A stretch of DNA of 61,224 bases from CBDFMR01 sp965249765. GTDB taxonomy: Bacteria; Bacteroidota; Bacteroidia; Chitinophagales; Saprospiraceae. This document shows, piece after piece, positions 36,050-45,109 of the stretch. A model generated the notes under the pieces. That model was given only the letters and a program-made list of their open reading frames with translations, was not told the origin of the DNA and ran no database searches. The position numbers and the translations under genes are program-made. The DNA is taken from assembly GCA_965249765.1 (NCBI GenBank), contig CBDFMR010000002.1:1-61224 (forward strand). The letters are read 5' to 3'. Numbering within the stretch: the stretch's first letter is position 1; each line of letters starts with the position of its first letter.

Positions 36050-36978
36050 ATGGTTTCTTCAATGAAGTAGTGATTCCTCTCTGGCGCATTGCGGGTGATG
36101 AGCTCAGCAAGGAAGCCTGCTATAAATAGTTGCACACCTACAATAGTAAGCAGCATTCCTAGGAAAAATGCCGGACGATCAGCGATACCCCCGATATTAA
36201 AAATGAGCTTTGATACGCTGAGGTAAGTTAGCATTCCGATTCCGATAAAGGCACTCAGGATGCCTATGGAGCCAAAGAAATGCATGGGTCGCTTGCCGAA
36301 CCTTCCCACAAACATGATAGAAGCTAGATCCAATGGTCCATTTACAAACCTCGAATATCCAAACTTTGACTTGCCATGCTTCCTTGCTTGGTGTACGACC
36401 ACTTTTTCACCAATGTTTGAGAATCCAGCCCACTTGGCAAGCACGGGTATATAGCGGTGCATCTCACCATATACCTCAACTGTCTTGATAACATTCTTGC
36501 GATAAGCCTTAAGTCCGCAATTCATATCATGTAGGTTAATACCTGACATTTTGCGAGTTACCCAATTGTAGAGTTTTGTAGGAATAGTCTTGGAGACAGG
36601 GTCATGCCTGATTTTTTTCCACCCTGATACTAGGTCGTATCCATCTTTCATTATCATGTCATAGAGACTAGGAATTTCCTCCGGACTGTCTTGCAGGTCA
36701 GCATCCATGGTAATGATTACATCACCAGTGGCAGCTTCAAAGCCTTGATTGAGTCCTGCAGATTTACCGTAATTTCTTCTAAACTTGATGCCCTTGATTC
36801 GAGTATTTGAGGCTTGAAGACCTTTTATCACATTCCATGAATCGTCAGTGCTACCATCATCTACCATAATGATCTCATAGTCATACTTGTGGATGTCCAT
36901 AACCTTGGCTATCCATTGAGTGAGTTCTGGAAGAGATTCTTCCTCATTGAGTAGAGATATAACTACTGAGATATCCAC
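36046..36978 (-). CDS. Glycosyltransferase family 2, DPM1/GtrB-type with C-terminal membrane helices
   Basis: 310 residues from a GTG start. Catalytic blocks: ISVVISLLNEEESLPELTQW, IIMVDDGSTDDSW, and the DxD-type TMDADLQDSPEEIPSL. Two membrane helices follow at about 235-258 and 270-300. This is the layout of enzymes that transfer a sugar to polyprenyl phosphate. A TAATTTTG box stands only four bases before the GTG (36983-36990), and the terminator of the upstream DUF4199 gene lies directly before that, so the gene probably opens the glycosyltransferase operon. Confidence 0.9.
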   Translation of the reverse strand: MDISVVISLLNEEESLPELTQWIAKVMDIHKYDYEIIMVDDGSTDDSWNVIKGLQASNTRIKGIKFRRNYGKSAGLNQGFEAATGDVIITMDADLQDSPEEIPSLYDMIMKDGYDLVSGWKKIRHDPVSKTIPTKLYNWVTRKMSGINLHDMNCGLKAYRKNVIKTVEVYGEMHRYIPVLAKWAGFSNIGEKVVVHQARKHGKSKFGYSRFVNGPLDLASIMFVGRFGKRPMHFFGSIGILSAFIGIGMLTYLSVSKLIFNIGGIADRPAFFLGMLLTIVGVQLFIAGFLAELITRNAPERNHYFIEETI

Positions 36979-36982
36979 GAGG

Positions 36983-36990
36983 CAAAATTA
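36983..36990 (-). promoter_or_regulatory. Possible -7 box for the GT2 gene, four bases before the GTG
   Basis: TAATTTTG on the minus strand fits TAnnTTTG. It follows the T-run of the preceding terminator with almost no spacer. A start of transcription at the GTG would make the message leaderless. Confidence 0.35.
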
Positions 36991-36992
36991 AA

Positions 36993-37027
36993 TAAAAAAA
37001 CCTGACACTATGGGCATCAGGTTTTTT
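36993..37027 (-). terminator. Rho-independent terminator of the DUF4199 gene
   Basis: On the minus strand CCTGA and TCAGG pair around an 11-base loop (extended by flanking A/T pairs), followed by a T-run of seven. It sits 20 bases after the DUF4199 stop and right before the GT2 promoter box. Confidence 0.75.
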
Positions 37028-37048
37028 GTGATATGTCGAATTATATTA

Positions 37049-37555
37049 TTAGGCGGTGTTTCCGCTTCTTTTTACAATTGCGGCGATGATTAAAGATATT
37101 AAAAGACCTATCAACAATGATGTACCATAGCTCACTGCAAGACTAGAAACACCATATGGATTCTGGTTTTCAATTTTCTCCCTAGCCGCTTCAAGGCCTT
37201 CTTCACCTACTAGGCTTCCCACCTTTTCGATTGTTCTTAACGATACTTCCTTCGCAGAATCAACCAAACTCGGATCAATAATATTAGTCAATATATATAA
37301 GAAAATTATTCCGATGAGACCTGCAATTGCATAGGTGATGAATGACGATTTTACAGCTTCTCCAAAACTGATCAGGCCATCACCATCAGCTCTAGTATCG
37401 GCAGCACTTCTGTACATGAAGTAAATGTATATTATGAATCCAATCCATCCTGACCATACAAGTAAAAAATTGGTGCTAACAAAATACGAAATAAGGAACA
37501 AGATGCTTACGGCGATACCACCATAAATTCCATTTCTAACAGAATGATTTTTCAT
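37049..37555 (-). CDS. DUF4199 family membrane protein (copy 1)
   Basis: 168 residues with four membrane helices (about 10-30, 33-50, 70-92 and 143-165) and the DUF4199 pattern: N-terminal VRNGIYGGIAVSILFLI, the central GEAVKSSFITYAIAGLIGII, and a final C-terminal helix. The function of the family is unknown; it is frequent in Bacteroidota. A second, diverged DUF4199 gene lies 95 bases upstream on the same strand, suggesting a tandem duplication. Confidence 0.82.
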   Translation of the reverse strand: MKNHSVRNGIYGGIAVSILFLISYFVSTNFLLVWSGWIGFIIYIYFMYRSAADTRADGDGLISFGEAVKSSFITYAIAGLIGIIFLYILTNIIDPSLVDSAKEVSLRTIEKVGSLVGEEGLEAAREKIENQNPYGVSSLAVSYGTSLLIGLLISLIIAAIVKRSGNTA

Positions 37556-37650
37556 GTTGTTTTAATTTTAATTTGATCAGACAAGATATGATAAATTATC
37601 ATATCTAACAACTTGAAATATAACTTCACTGGACCTACAACAAAAAAGTG

Positions 37651-38199
37651 CTATTGAGTTTTCATTATCAGACCGCCAATTAGGCCTACGACAAAGCCAT
37701 AGAAGAGATTTCCTACGAGAGACATAGCACCTATAACAACTGGGGAAGTGAATACACCGACCATCCAGGTAACGGTTTGTCGTGCTTCTTCTGGAACATC
37801 GTCATCTATAACATTTTCATTTTCAATGACACCTCTGATGTTATCTAATATCTCCGGTGCTATGACATAGAAGAAGAGTAGCTGGAATAGAAAATAAATA
37901 ACCGCAGCTATTGCAGCCGTATAGAGGGCCGTCATGATGGATTGCCCCAGGAACAATTGCTCGTTGTTTTGCTTATAATATCTTATTGCCAATACTATAC
38001 ATACCGTACATATGATGTAATCAAAAATCGAGGATACAATGCCACCCTTCATATTTTCAATATCACCGGTATCGATCCCTGTATAATACATGACAAGCGT
38101 GAGGACACTGAGGGCAATACCCATTATGCTGCCATACCGTAGACCTGACTTAAACTCCGTTACATTAACTTCCATAATCAAAACATGATTTTTTACCAT
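37651..38199 (-). CDS. DUF4199 family membrane protein (copy 2)
   Basis: 182 residues with four helices. Start is ATG at 38199, or the ATG at 38172 (MEVNVTEFKSGLRYGSIMGI), which matches the usual beginning of the family better and would reduce the overlap with the dihydroorotase-like gene. The end TSPVVIGAMSLVGNLFYGFV with GLIGGLIMKTQ is typical of DUF4199. The pair with the preceding gene is diverged (few identical residues outside the helices). Confidence 0.8.
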   Translation of the reverse strand: MVKNHVLIMEVNVTEFKSGLRYGSIMGIALSVLTLVMYYTGIDTGDIENMKGGIVSSIFDYIICTVCIVLAIRYYKQNNEQLFLGQSIMTALYTAAIAAVIYFLFQLLFFYVIAPEILDNIRGVIENENVIDDDVPEEARQTVTWMVGVFTSPVVIGAMSLVGNLFYGFVVGLIGGLIMKTQ

Positions 38200-39439
38200 T
38201 GACTACGCCTATGACTTTTCCTTGAAATTTGTGTCCGATATAAGGACTGTTTTTAGACTTGGATTTGATGTCTTTGCCATCATATGTCCATTCAAGTCGA
38301 GGATCGAATATTGTAAGGTTTGCCATCTCTCCTTTTTCGATTATCGGTATTTCAAGACCGAGTACCTTTCTCGGCCCATAGGCAAGCTTGTCAATAAGCA
38401 ACTCTTGATCTAGCATATAACCCAAGAATGTATTAAGTGCGGCATAGCATGTCTCGAGACCTATGGAACCTTCCTTAGCATAGAAGAATTCAAGTTTCTT
38501 TGCTTCTTCTTCTAAGGGTCGATGGTTACTCGTGACAACGTCTATTGTGCCATCTCGGAGACCTCTTACCAGTGACCGACGGTCGTCATCAGACCTCAGT
38601 GGCGGATCTACTTTGTAATTGGGATCAAAATCTGTTAATTTCTCGTCTGTACTTATTAAGTTATCATAAGCAACGGAGCAATACAAACCTTCCTGATTTT
38701 TCTTTCGAGACTTAATAATCTTATATGATTCCTCACAGGAGATGTTGTGCACCATCAGTCTTCCTCCTGTATAAGAAAGTATATCGCAATTCCTTGACAA
38801 CGCCGAACTTTCACAAATATCCGGAATACCAGGTGTACCCATACTTATACTTACCTTTCCTTCATGGAGGTGTCCACCATTTTTTAATGATTTATCAGAA
38901 GGATGGTCTATGACCAGTGCATCGTTTATTGTGGAGTATTGTAATCCTCTCAGCAGCAGTCCTCCACTTTGAATAGAATGGCGACCATCAGAAAATGCTA
39001 TGACTCCTGCGGCATGCATGTCTACCATCTCTGATATGTCGTCTCCTTTGCACCCTCTGCTCATAGCACCTATAGGAATAAAGTCGACTACATTCTCAGA
39101 TGTATTACTTAGGATATAGTTTACTGATGATTTATTATCCACAGCAGGTTCTACATTAGGAAAGGGAGCGATTGCTGTATATCCTCCCGCCTCAGCTGCC
39201 GCCGCAACGCTTTGGAGCGTTTCTCTGTGTTCGTAACCAGGATCACATATTTGACTTCCTATATCTACCCACCCTATACTACAATGAAGATGACGGCTTT
39301 CTATTATTTCAACATTTCGGGCACTAATACTTTGATCGATTTTAGAAATCTTTCCTTTCTTGATGAGGATATCGGTTCTTTTGTTGTGGTATTTGTTACC
39401 CGGGGCGATGACCCTTACTTTTTTAAGTAGGATATCCAT
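38165..39439 (-). CDS. Dihydroorotase-like protein lacking the HxH metal motif (probably non-catalytic)
   Basis: The start is set at the ATG at 39437-39439 (MDILLKKVRV) instead of 39484, because amidohydrolases of this type begin right at this strand; 424 residues. The fold is clearly dihydroorotase: DPGYEHRETLQSVAAAAEAG, GGYTAIAPFPNVEPAVDN and VDVVTSNHRPLEEEAKK. However, the metal-binding DxHxHxR motif after GWVD is replaced by IGSQICDPG, so both His are missing. Such PyrC' proteins act elsewhere as non-catalytic partners of aspartate transcarbamoylase. A catalytic paralogue should exist elsewhere in the genome. It overlaps the downstream DUF4199 gene. Confidence 0.88.
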   Translation of the reverse strand: MDILLKKVRVIAPGNKYHNKRTDILIKKGKISKIDQSISARNVEIIESRHLHCSIGWVDIGSQICDPGYEHRETLQSVAAAAEAGGYTAIAPFPNVEPAVDNKSSVNYILSNTSENVVDFIPIGAMSRGCKGDDISEMVDMHAAGVIAFSDGRHSIQSGGLLLRGLQYSTINDALVIDHPSDKSLKNGGHLHEGKVSISMGTPGIPDICESSALSRNCDILSYTGGRLMVHNISCEESYKIIKSRKKNQEGLYCSVAYDNLISTDEKLTDFDPNYKVDPPLRSDDDRRSLVRGLRDGTIDVVTSNHRPLEEEAKKLEFFYAKEGSIGLETCYAALNTFLGYMLDQELLIDKLAYGPRKVLGLEIPIIEKGEMANLTIFDPRLEWTYDGKDIKSKSKNSPYIGHKFQGKVIGVVNGKKSCFDYGS

Positions 39440-39449
39440 TGTTGTGATT

Positions 39450-41471
39450 TTATGTTTTCCAGAATCTGAGTAATAGCACTTCAATTGCTAAAAATATAAG
39501 CGCAAAGATAAGGCAGTATTTCCATAGAACGACACCTCGCTCTCTTTGTCCTATTACTTTGGACAAGTCGCCCGTAGCCACTAAATCCATAGTATGTATA
39601 CTAGAGTTTTCAAGATTCATTAAATCTTTCAACAAGGCATACGATAGATCGGATTCCTTACGATCATTATTAAAAGCAGACTTATTTATCAGTTTCCCTT
39701 CAAACGTAATATCGTAAAATCCAGCAGTGGCTACTTGATCATGAACATCCAGTATCACATGGTTTCCTTGTTGTGTCTGTGATGGAATAAATTCTGATGG
39801 TCCTGATACGAGATAACCGCCTCCCTCAGTAAGAAGGTATGATCGGGTTTTAATAAAACGATCTTGGCCGATTGTATTAGCGATTTTAATCTTAGAAGAT
39901 GTAGAGAGCGACATTTTATAGAGCATCGGTACAAATACTTCGGCACTACTTACAAGGTCGTTGAAATCTTTATGGAGAGGGGCCACACAAATGTAGACCA
40001 GTCCATCTCCTTTGATGTACTTAGAAAGGTAAGGCCCTCCATTTCTTAGCGTCATAAGATCTTGCCGTCCTCGGCTTTGATAATTGGAAAGAGAATAATA
40101 GCGACTTGCTACAGGAAGTGTGAGGTTTCTATCTACTTTTTCATAGACATCTGAAAACACAAATTCACTGGTATTGATGCTAGCCACCTTGGCACTCTCC
40201 TCTCTTTTATTAGTAATGACGTCTATAACCATCTTTGACAAGAACTGGTTATAATTATTGACATCGGCATTGGGTCCTGGGAATATCAATACTTTTCCAC
40301 CTTCCAACACGTACTTTTCCAACTCTGACTGCAATCCTGATGACAGACTATTCAGGTCATTTAATAGGATCAGATCGTATTCTTGGAATCTGGAGTAGTC
40401 AAGCCTGGAGACACTGCTATTTTCTAAATTGAAGTAGGACAATCCTTTAAATGCTGCCCTGAGATAAGGACTATCCGTGCTACTATTTACGGTCAAGACA
40501 TCTACAGACTCATCAACATAAAAACTACAGAAATATTCATCATCAAATTGCACCGGATAATCTGTGATTTTAACTAGAGCCGACTGCCAACCAGGTTTGA
40601 TAACATTAAAATTAACCGATTGCTCGATACTCTTCTTGGAATCTAGTGATACAGTACCAACTGGTTTCTCGGTTCCATTCAGGATAAGACTGATCCTTAT
40701 GCTCTCAGCTTTACTTGAGCCATGATTTGTCAGTTTTACCTTGAGGACATTATTCTGATTGAGCAAGGCGACTGGAGATTCGATCCAGACTGAGTCAATA
40801 CTTATATTCTTATCTTGAACATCTTGCAGAGGAAGCAAATTGATAGCCAAGCTTGTATCCACATACTCATCCAAATTCATAATGCTATTTTGAAAATCAG
40901 AGACTATGTATGACACGGGGATTTTTGAGGATTTCTCCAATGTTTGCTGCTGACGTTGGACAACCTGCTTAAGCTCTTTGACATGAGCCGTTATTTCGAT
41001 TTCATTTATAAGCTTGAGGGCGTTTTCCTTGTTGACAAGACGCTGATGTCGACCTTTAAAGTTGTGTGTGAGGATCTGGAAATCATCCGTTTCTTGATAA
41101 GCTTCTACGATCTCCCGCGCTCGATGTTTGGCCTTATCGATAAGCGGTACATCACTGCTCAAAGCTTGCATGCTGTAGGAGTTGTCGATAAACAGACTTA
41201 CGGCCTTGTCTCCATAATCAACGTTTTCCTTCTCAGGTAAAAAGGGTTGGGTAAAGGCGAAAACCAACAATGCCAGAGCTAGTAATCTACTGAGGAGGAC
41301 GAGAAAGTTCTTCAGCTTATTCCTAGAGCTTGTTTCTTCCTTGATCTCCTTGAGAAATCGAACATTGGTAAAGTCTACTTTCTTAAACCTTCTAAAAAAG
41401 AATAAGTGAATGATAATAGGAATGGCAAGTGCCGTCAATGCCCACAAAAATCCAGGATACAGAAACTCCAT
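39450..41471 (-). CDS. BatA-type membrane protein with VWA-like and glutamine-amidotransferase-like region
   Basis: 673 residues from the ATG at 41469-41471, three codons into the ORF. The N-terminus EFLYPGFLWALTALAIPIII followed by HLFFFRRFKKVDFTNVRFLK is the BatA N-terminal domain: a membrane helix and a conserved basic loop, with a second helix at about 58-78. A VWA-like fold follows (VSLFIDNSYSMQAL), with the MIDAS DxSxS pattern degraded to DNSYS. The protein ends in one more helix (about 645-668). In other Bacteroidota this kind of gene belongs to surface-stress or aerotolerance gene sets; role here unknown. A TATTTTTG box ends six bases before the ATG. Confidence 0.82.
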   Translation of the reverse strand: MEFLYPGFLWALTALAIPIIIHLFFFRRFKKVDFTNVRFLKEIKEETSSRNKLKNFLVLLSRLLALALLVFAFTQPFLPEKENVDYGDKAVSLFIDNSYSMQALSSDVPLIDKAKHRAREIVEAYQETDDFQILTHNFKGRHQRLVNKENALKLINEIEITAHVKELKQVVQRQQQTLEKSSKIPVSYIVSDFQNSIMNLDEYVDTSLAINLLPLQDVQDKNISIDSVWIESPVALLNQNNVLKVKLTNHGSSKAESIRISLILNGTEKPVGTVSLDSKKSIEQSVNFNVIKPGWQSALVKITDYPVQFDDEYFCSFYVDESVDVLTVNSSTDSPYLRAAFKGLSYFNLENSSVSRLDYSRFQEYDLILLNDLNSLSSGLQSELEKYVLEGGKVLIFPGPNADVNNYNQFLSKMVIDVITNKREESAKVASINTSEFVFSDVYEKVDRNLTLPVASRYYSLSNYQSRGRQDLMTLRNGGPYLSKYIKGDGLVYICVAPLHKDFNDLVSSAEVFVPMLYKMSLSTSSKIKIANTIGQDRFIKTRSYLLTEGGGYLVSGPSEFIPSQTQQGNHVILDVHDQVATAGFYDITFEGKLINKSAFNNDRKESDLSYALLKDLMNLENSSIHTMDLVATGDLSKVIGQRERGVVLWKYCLIFALIFLAIEVLLLRFWKT

Positions 41472-41477
41472 AGTTCG

Positions 41478-41485
41478 CAAAAATA
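41478..41485 (-). promoter_or_regulatory. Possible -7 box for the BatA-type gene, six bases before the ATG
   Basis: TATTTTTG on the minus strand fits TAnnTTTG; CGAACT separates it from the ATG. The same six-base distance is seen at ruvX and rsmE. Confidence 0.35.
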
Positions 41486-41574
41486 GATATTTATTGAAGA
41501 GTTACAGGCTGCCTTAAAAAAGGATCCCATTATTGTTAAGTGACCTCAGGGAAACGACTTAGATATAGCAGGTA

Positions 41575-43094
41575 TTGTCTATTTTGTTGGATCAAATATT
41601 TTTAATCTTGAAGAACCTGTTTCCACTTTTTATTCTATTCATTCTTGTATCTAATGTTTCGGTATCTCAAATACTTGATCTAGAGCATTTCAAGAATTTG
41701 TCTATTCGCAATATTGGCCCGGCCGGTATGAGTGGTAGAGTGACGGCCATTGATGTTGATCTCAGTGATAGTGATCGCATATTCATAGGTTCAGCATCAG
41801 GTGGAGTTTGGATGTCTGAGAATGGCGATGTTTCATGGAAACCTATTTTTGATGATCAGAATGTTTTATCCATTGGTAGTATTGAGGTCAATCAGAATAA
41901 TCCTGCTGAGATATGGGGAGGAACAGGCGAAGGAAACCCTCGTAATTCTATCAACTGTGGGGGAGGGATTTATAAATCTCGTTTGACAAAGGTAGTACAT
42001 GGATACATTGGACAGAGGGGTTGCCTGCAGTACAGATTAGAGATATGGTGATGCAGGAGACATTTAGTGACTTGATCCTTGGAACATTCGGTCGTTCATT
42101 TTGGATATTTGATGATGTAGAGGTCTTGCGGGAGCTTTACCGGAACAAGACATTGGTTACGAGAGATTTTGAGTTGATGGATTCACCAGATGCCCATCTC
42201 ACAAGTTTTAGATCATTTGATGGAATCCGATTTATCGCACAGGGTGAGTTCGTCGGAGACAATAAACCTAGATCGGCACAGATTAATTATTGGGTCAAAC
42301 CCAAGGAAGATTCTGAGGATGTAATACCTGCCAAGAAAGAAAAAGATACCACGATAAAGAAGGGCAAAAAGATTAAGGTGATGATTGTAGATTCTCAAGG
42401 ATACACCATCAGGCGTTTTAAAACCGAAGCCTTGGAGGGTTTAAATAAAATTCGATGGGGATTAAATAGGGATGGGGTAAGATATCCATCTCGTAAGCTG
42501 AGTAAAAAAGAAGACGATCTTCCTGGAGGATTGAGGGTGTTGCTGGGGAAATATAAGGTGGTAGCAACATATAAAGGTACCCGGGACTCTGTTATGATCA
42601 ATGTGAAGATGGATCCAAGAATAGATGTAATGACACAACAGCTAGACGCTATTAAAGAAGTATATGATGCGCACAATGAAAAAGTGGCAGAGGCGTCAGA
42701 TGCATTAAAGCGAGTACAAGAGGCTAGAGAATCATTGGGATTGGTGGTGAAGATATTGGAGGTACACAAGGATACGACACTGAAAGAGATAAAAAAGGAG
42801 GCTGATGAGTTGAAGAAGGAGATGGATCGGCTGGAAGAGTTGTATATGATGCCTGAAGGACTCAAAGGAATACAGCGCAACCCTAAGACACTCAATGGAT
42901 TACTCGGAACGGCTAGTTATTACATCGGTTCGAGCTGGGAAAAACCTGGTGACAATGCGATGAGGGCAGTAAAGGAGGCATGGGATAAGACGGATGAAGC
43001 AGTAGGTGAGATAGACAATTTTTTCAGTAAAAAATGGAAGCCCTTCAAGACGAGGTTTGAGGCATTGGGACTTACACCGTTTGGTAAAGAATAA
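41575..43094 (+). pseudogene. Sortilin/VPS10-like beta-propeller protein gene with a large internal deletion
   Basis: Two pieces of one gene. The first (41575 to about 41985) has a signal-like N-terminus, then LSIRNIGPAGMSGRVTAIDV, GSASGGVWMSENGDVSWKPI and a GTGEGNPRNS block, all marks of the N-terminal propeller of VPS10/BNR-repeat proteins of about 1000 residues. The second (from about 41983 in another frame through 43094) begins TWIHWTEGLPAVQIRDMVM and continues with the normal C-terminal part, including the helical segment AEASDALKRVQEARESLGL. The middle of the propeller, some 500 residues, is missing and the join shifts the frame. So the gene is broken, though the ORF from 42021 remains open for 357 codons. 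Confidence 0.85.
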
Positions 43095-43156
43095 GTGTTG
43101 TACTTTGAGATTTCAGATAATAATCGGATTATTGTGGCATAAAAAATTAGAGAAAT

Positions 43157-43831
43157 ATGAGATTCCTGGTAATAGTTATGATGCTTTCATTGCTAAGCTG
43201 TAATAACAAAAAGAATAAAGGCGGAGATACTTCTTCCGACACAAATACAGAGGACAGAATTGCACAGGTAGAAAAAAGTAGAGCTGCTACCAATACAACA
43301 GAGGCAACTCCACAAAAAAGAATGGCTACAAAGTCAAAGACTGCCAGCAACTTGTTTGACGAAATCCTTGCCGAGCCCTGTGGTTTAATCAACATTAATG
43401 AGCTCGGAAAGATGATGAAGATAGATTCTGAGTTAATACGTACCAAAGATGGATCTACCTCCAAGACCAAGTCTGCCAGATCATGCTTCTTTAGATGGGA
43501 TGGTGAGCATTCTTCCAATTCGGGAGTACTGATCCAGGTCCAGAGCAACCCCATCCCAAATGAATTTTTTCAGTATGGCAGCACCTTCATAGCTAGCAAG
43601 CTTAATACTGGTGAGCAGGCATATGACGGAGTGGAGGAAATCAGCTTTAAGTTTAAGCCTTTCAATGGCATTGGAGATGATGGTGCCTATAATCACGAGC
43701 TTGGAAAATACTTCTGGCGTCAAGGCGAGGATATCGTTTTTATGCTTGCTTTTAACCTAGGCTTGGACGAAAAAGAGCAGTTATCTCTTGCTCGAAAGCT
43801 CGCCAAGATGGTGATGGGTAGGTATGAGTAA
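43157..43831 (+). CDS. Hypothetical lipoprotein
   Basis: 224 residues with a lipoprotein signal peptide: FLVIVMMLSLLSC, lipobox LLSC with Cys15, followed by Asn-rich residues. A Lys/Thr/Ser-rich spacer (about 18-60) leads to a compact domain with CGLININELGKMMKIDSELI and SCFFRWDGEHSSNSGVLIQV. I do not recognise the family; the second half vaguely resembles DUF3558-like lipoproteins in layout but not in detail. Likely anchored to the outer membrane. Alone on its strand, just before the tRNA-Leu-bracketed island. Confidence 0.75.
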   Translation: MRFLVIVMMLSLLSCNNKKNKGGDTSSDTNTEDRIAQVEKSRAATNTTEATPQKRMATKSKTASNLFDEILAEPCGLININELGKMMKIDSELIRTKDGSTSKTKSARSCFFRWDGEHSSNSGVLIQVQSNPIPNEFFQYGSTFIASKLNTGEQAYDGVEEISFKFKPFNGIGDDGAYNHELGKYFWRQGEDIVFMLAFNLGLDEKEQLSLARKLAKMVMGRYE

Positions 43832-43895
43832 ATTACGTCCAGAACAGGCTTCTCGCCCCACACTGGTTACATTAATTAAAAGCGTAGGATGAATC

Positions 43896-44207
43896 GTGAA
43901 TACGTACAACGAAAAAAGTACCGAAGGCGGGGCTCGAACCCTCACGTCCTTGCGAGCATCCCGATTTTATCGGGAAGTGTCTACCAATTCCTTTAATTTA
44001 ATCGATGACTCGTGTCGCATTAAGTTAAATGAACACCAAGGGTCTATACTTTTTAATTTTTACATTGTCGCTCTTTTGTGTTTAGACAATACCAACCAAT
44101 CTCTTGCAGAATTAATAAAAGCTGAAATTTCCAATTCGGAAAAAGGATACACAAAAAGAATTAAACACCTATCTGAGTATGCCATAGCTCAAGGAATTAG
44201 TTCTTAA
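43896..44207 (+). CDS. Uncertain ORF reading through a tRNA-Leu remnant
   Basis: The ORF of 103 codons starts before, and reads through, the tRNA-Leu-like remnant at 43918-43993, so its first 32 residues are not real protein sequence. The rest, from about 43999 (FNLIDDSCRIKLNEHQGSIL onward, ending YTKRIKHLSEYAIAQGISS), looks like the C-terminal end of a small soluble protein of unknown family. It may be the 3' part of a gene cut by integration at the tRNA. It ends 14 bases before the methyltransferase start. Confidence 0.35.
   Translation: MNTYNEKSTEGGARTLTSLRASRFYREVSTNSFNLIDDSCRIKLNEHQGSILFNFYIVALLCLDNTNQSLAELIKAEISNSEKGYTKRIKHLSEYAIAQGISS
43918..43993 (-). pseudogene. Truncated tRNA-Leu-like copy (left boundary of island)
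   Basis: The 41 bases from 43918 (GTACCGAAGG onward) match the 3' part of the intact tRNA-Leu(CAA) at 47201 with three mismatches, and CTACCAATTCC matches its D-arm. The anticodon arm is instead TCCCG-ATAAAAT-CGGGA, which gives no Leu anticodon, and the 5' acceptor strand is absent. It cannot fold into a tRNA. Same orientation as the intact copy, so the two form a direct repeat. Confidence 0.8.
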
Positions 44208-44221
44208 CTAAATAAAGGAAT

Positions 44222-44854
44222 ATGAACAGTTTAGAATTTGACAAATGGGTAGAATCTTATGAAAATGATGTATACAAAAAGAAAGATATCTATCCTTTTG
44301 ACGGTTACTTTCGAAATGTTGAATATTTAAAATCGATCATTACCAACATAGATGGTTGCCATTTGTTGGACATTGGAATCGGCACGGGCCTCATGCATTC
44401 CTTAATGCTGGTCGAAAATGAATATGAGCTTGATGGTTTGGATTTTTCAGCAAATATGTGCGCTTTTGTTTCTAGGAGGTTTCCTTCATCTTCAATATTT
44501 AAATGGGATCTCACTAGCAACCAAATACCACTTGATATCAGTAAAGTAAAATATGACTTGATCGTGTCAGCATATTGTCTTCATCATTTCAACCACTCAT
44601 TCAAAAAAGATATTATCGATCTTTATTTTAATTTGCTTTTACCGGGAGGGAAGTTTGTTTTAATCGATATTGCTTTTGATGACATTAAATCAAAACAAAT
44701 ACAAGCTAAAATTGCAGGAAAAAGCTGGGATAAAGAAGAAGCAGACGGTTATATGATAAAGAATGAGATAATTCAATTACTAAGCCAAAAATATAATGTA
44801 GAATATACAAAAGTTTCGAACTGCGCAGCATTCTGTTTAATTTCGAAATACTAG
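44222..44854 (+). CDS. Class I SAM-dependent methyltransferase
   Basis: 210 residues. Motif I is HLLDIGIGTGLMHSLML (about 42-58), the acidic end of strand 2 is ELDGLDFSANM, motif IV is YDLIVSAYCLHHFNHSF, and the post-motif LLPGGKFVLIDIAFDD follows. The hydrophobic VSAYCLHHF motif is typical of small-molecule methyltransferases. AT-rich and located inside the tRNA-bracketed island, so probably acquired. Substrate unknown. Confidence 0.88.
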   Translation: MNSLEFDKWVESYENDVYKKKDIYPFDGYFRNVEYLKSIITNIDGCHLLDIGIGTGLMHSLMLVENEYELDGLDFSANMCAFVSRRFPSSSIFKWDLTSNQIPLDISKVKYDLIVSAYCLHHFNHSFKKDIIDLYFNLLLPGGKFVLIDIAFDDIKSKQIQAKIAGKSWDKEEADGYMIKNEIIQLLSQKYNVEYTKVSNCAAFCLISKY

Positions 44855-44914
44855 TGTTGGTGCTAATAGTTCAGGAAACATTAGTAATTAATTCTTTTAC
44901 TTCTACTAATTTAA

Positions 44915-45109
44915 ATGGAAATGAAGGAGTTTAGATATATATGTACCGACTATCGTGCCTATGTAGAAGACCCTGAAGATATATTATCCAAACCTTTAAA
45001 ATGCGGATATAATCCTTATACAGGGGAATGGTCAGAATGGAGTACTAACCCTCTAAAGCAAAAAGCCATTGATATTTATGGGATGCGAGATATGGTCAGT
45101 AAAGAATAG
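44915..45109 (+). CDS. Small hypothetical protein
   Basis: 64 residues, acidic and aromatic, no membrane segment: MEMKEFRYICTDYRAYVEDP, a central CGYNPYTGEWSEW, and a C-terminal IDIYGMRDMVSKE. No family recognised. The ORF is preceded by a 60-base gap after the methyltransferase. Composition is like real protein, but it is short and unsupported by other evidence. Confidence 0.5.
   Translation: MEMKEFRYICTDYRAYVEDPEDILSKPLKCGYNPYTGEWSEWSTNPLKQKAIDIYGMRDMVSKE

Noticed and set aside
43896..43995. N-terminal 32 codons of the ORF at 43896 as real protein
   Set aside because: They are a translation of the tRNA-Leu-like remnant.
44915..45109. Toxin-antitoxin pair formed by the small ORF and the neighbouring fragment
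   Set aside because: No toxin or antitoxin motif is visible, the fragment is frameshifted, and the two are convergent, not in an operon.
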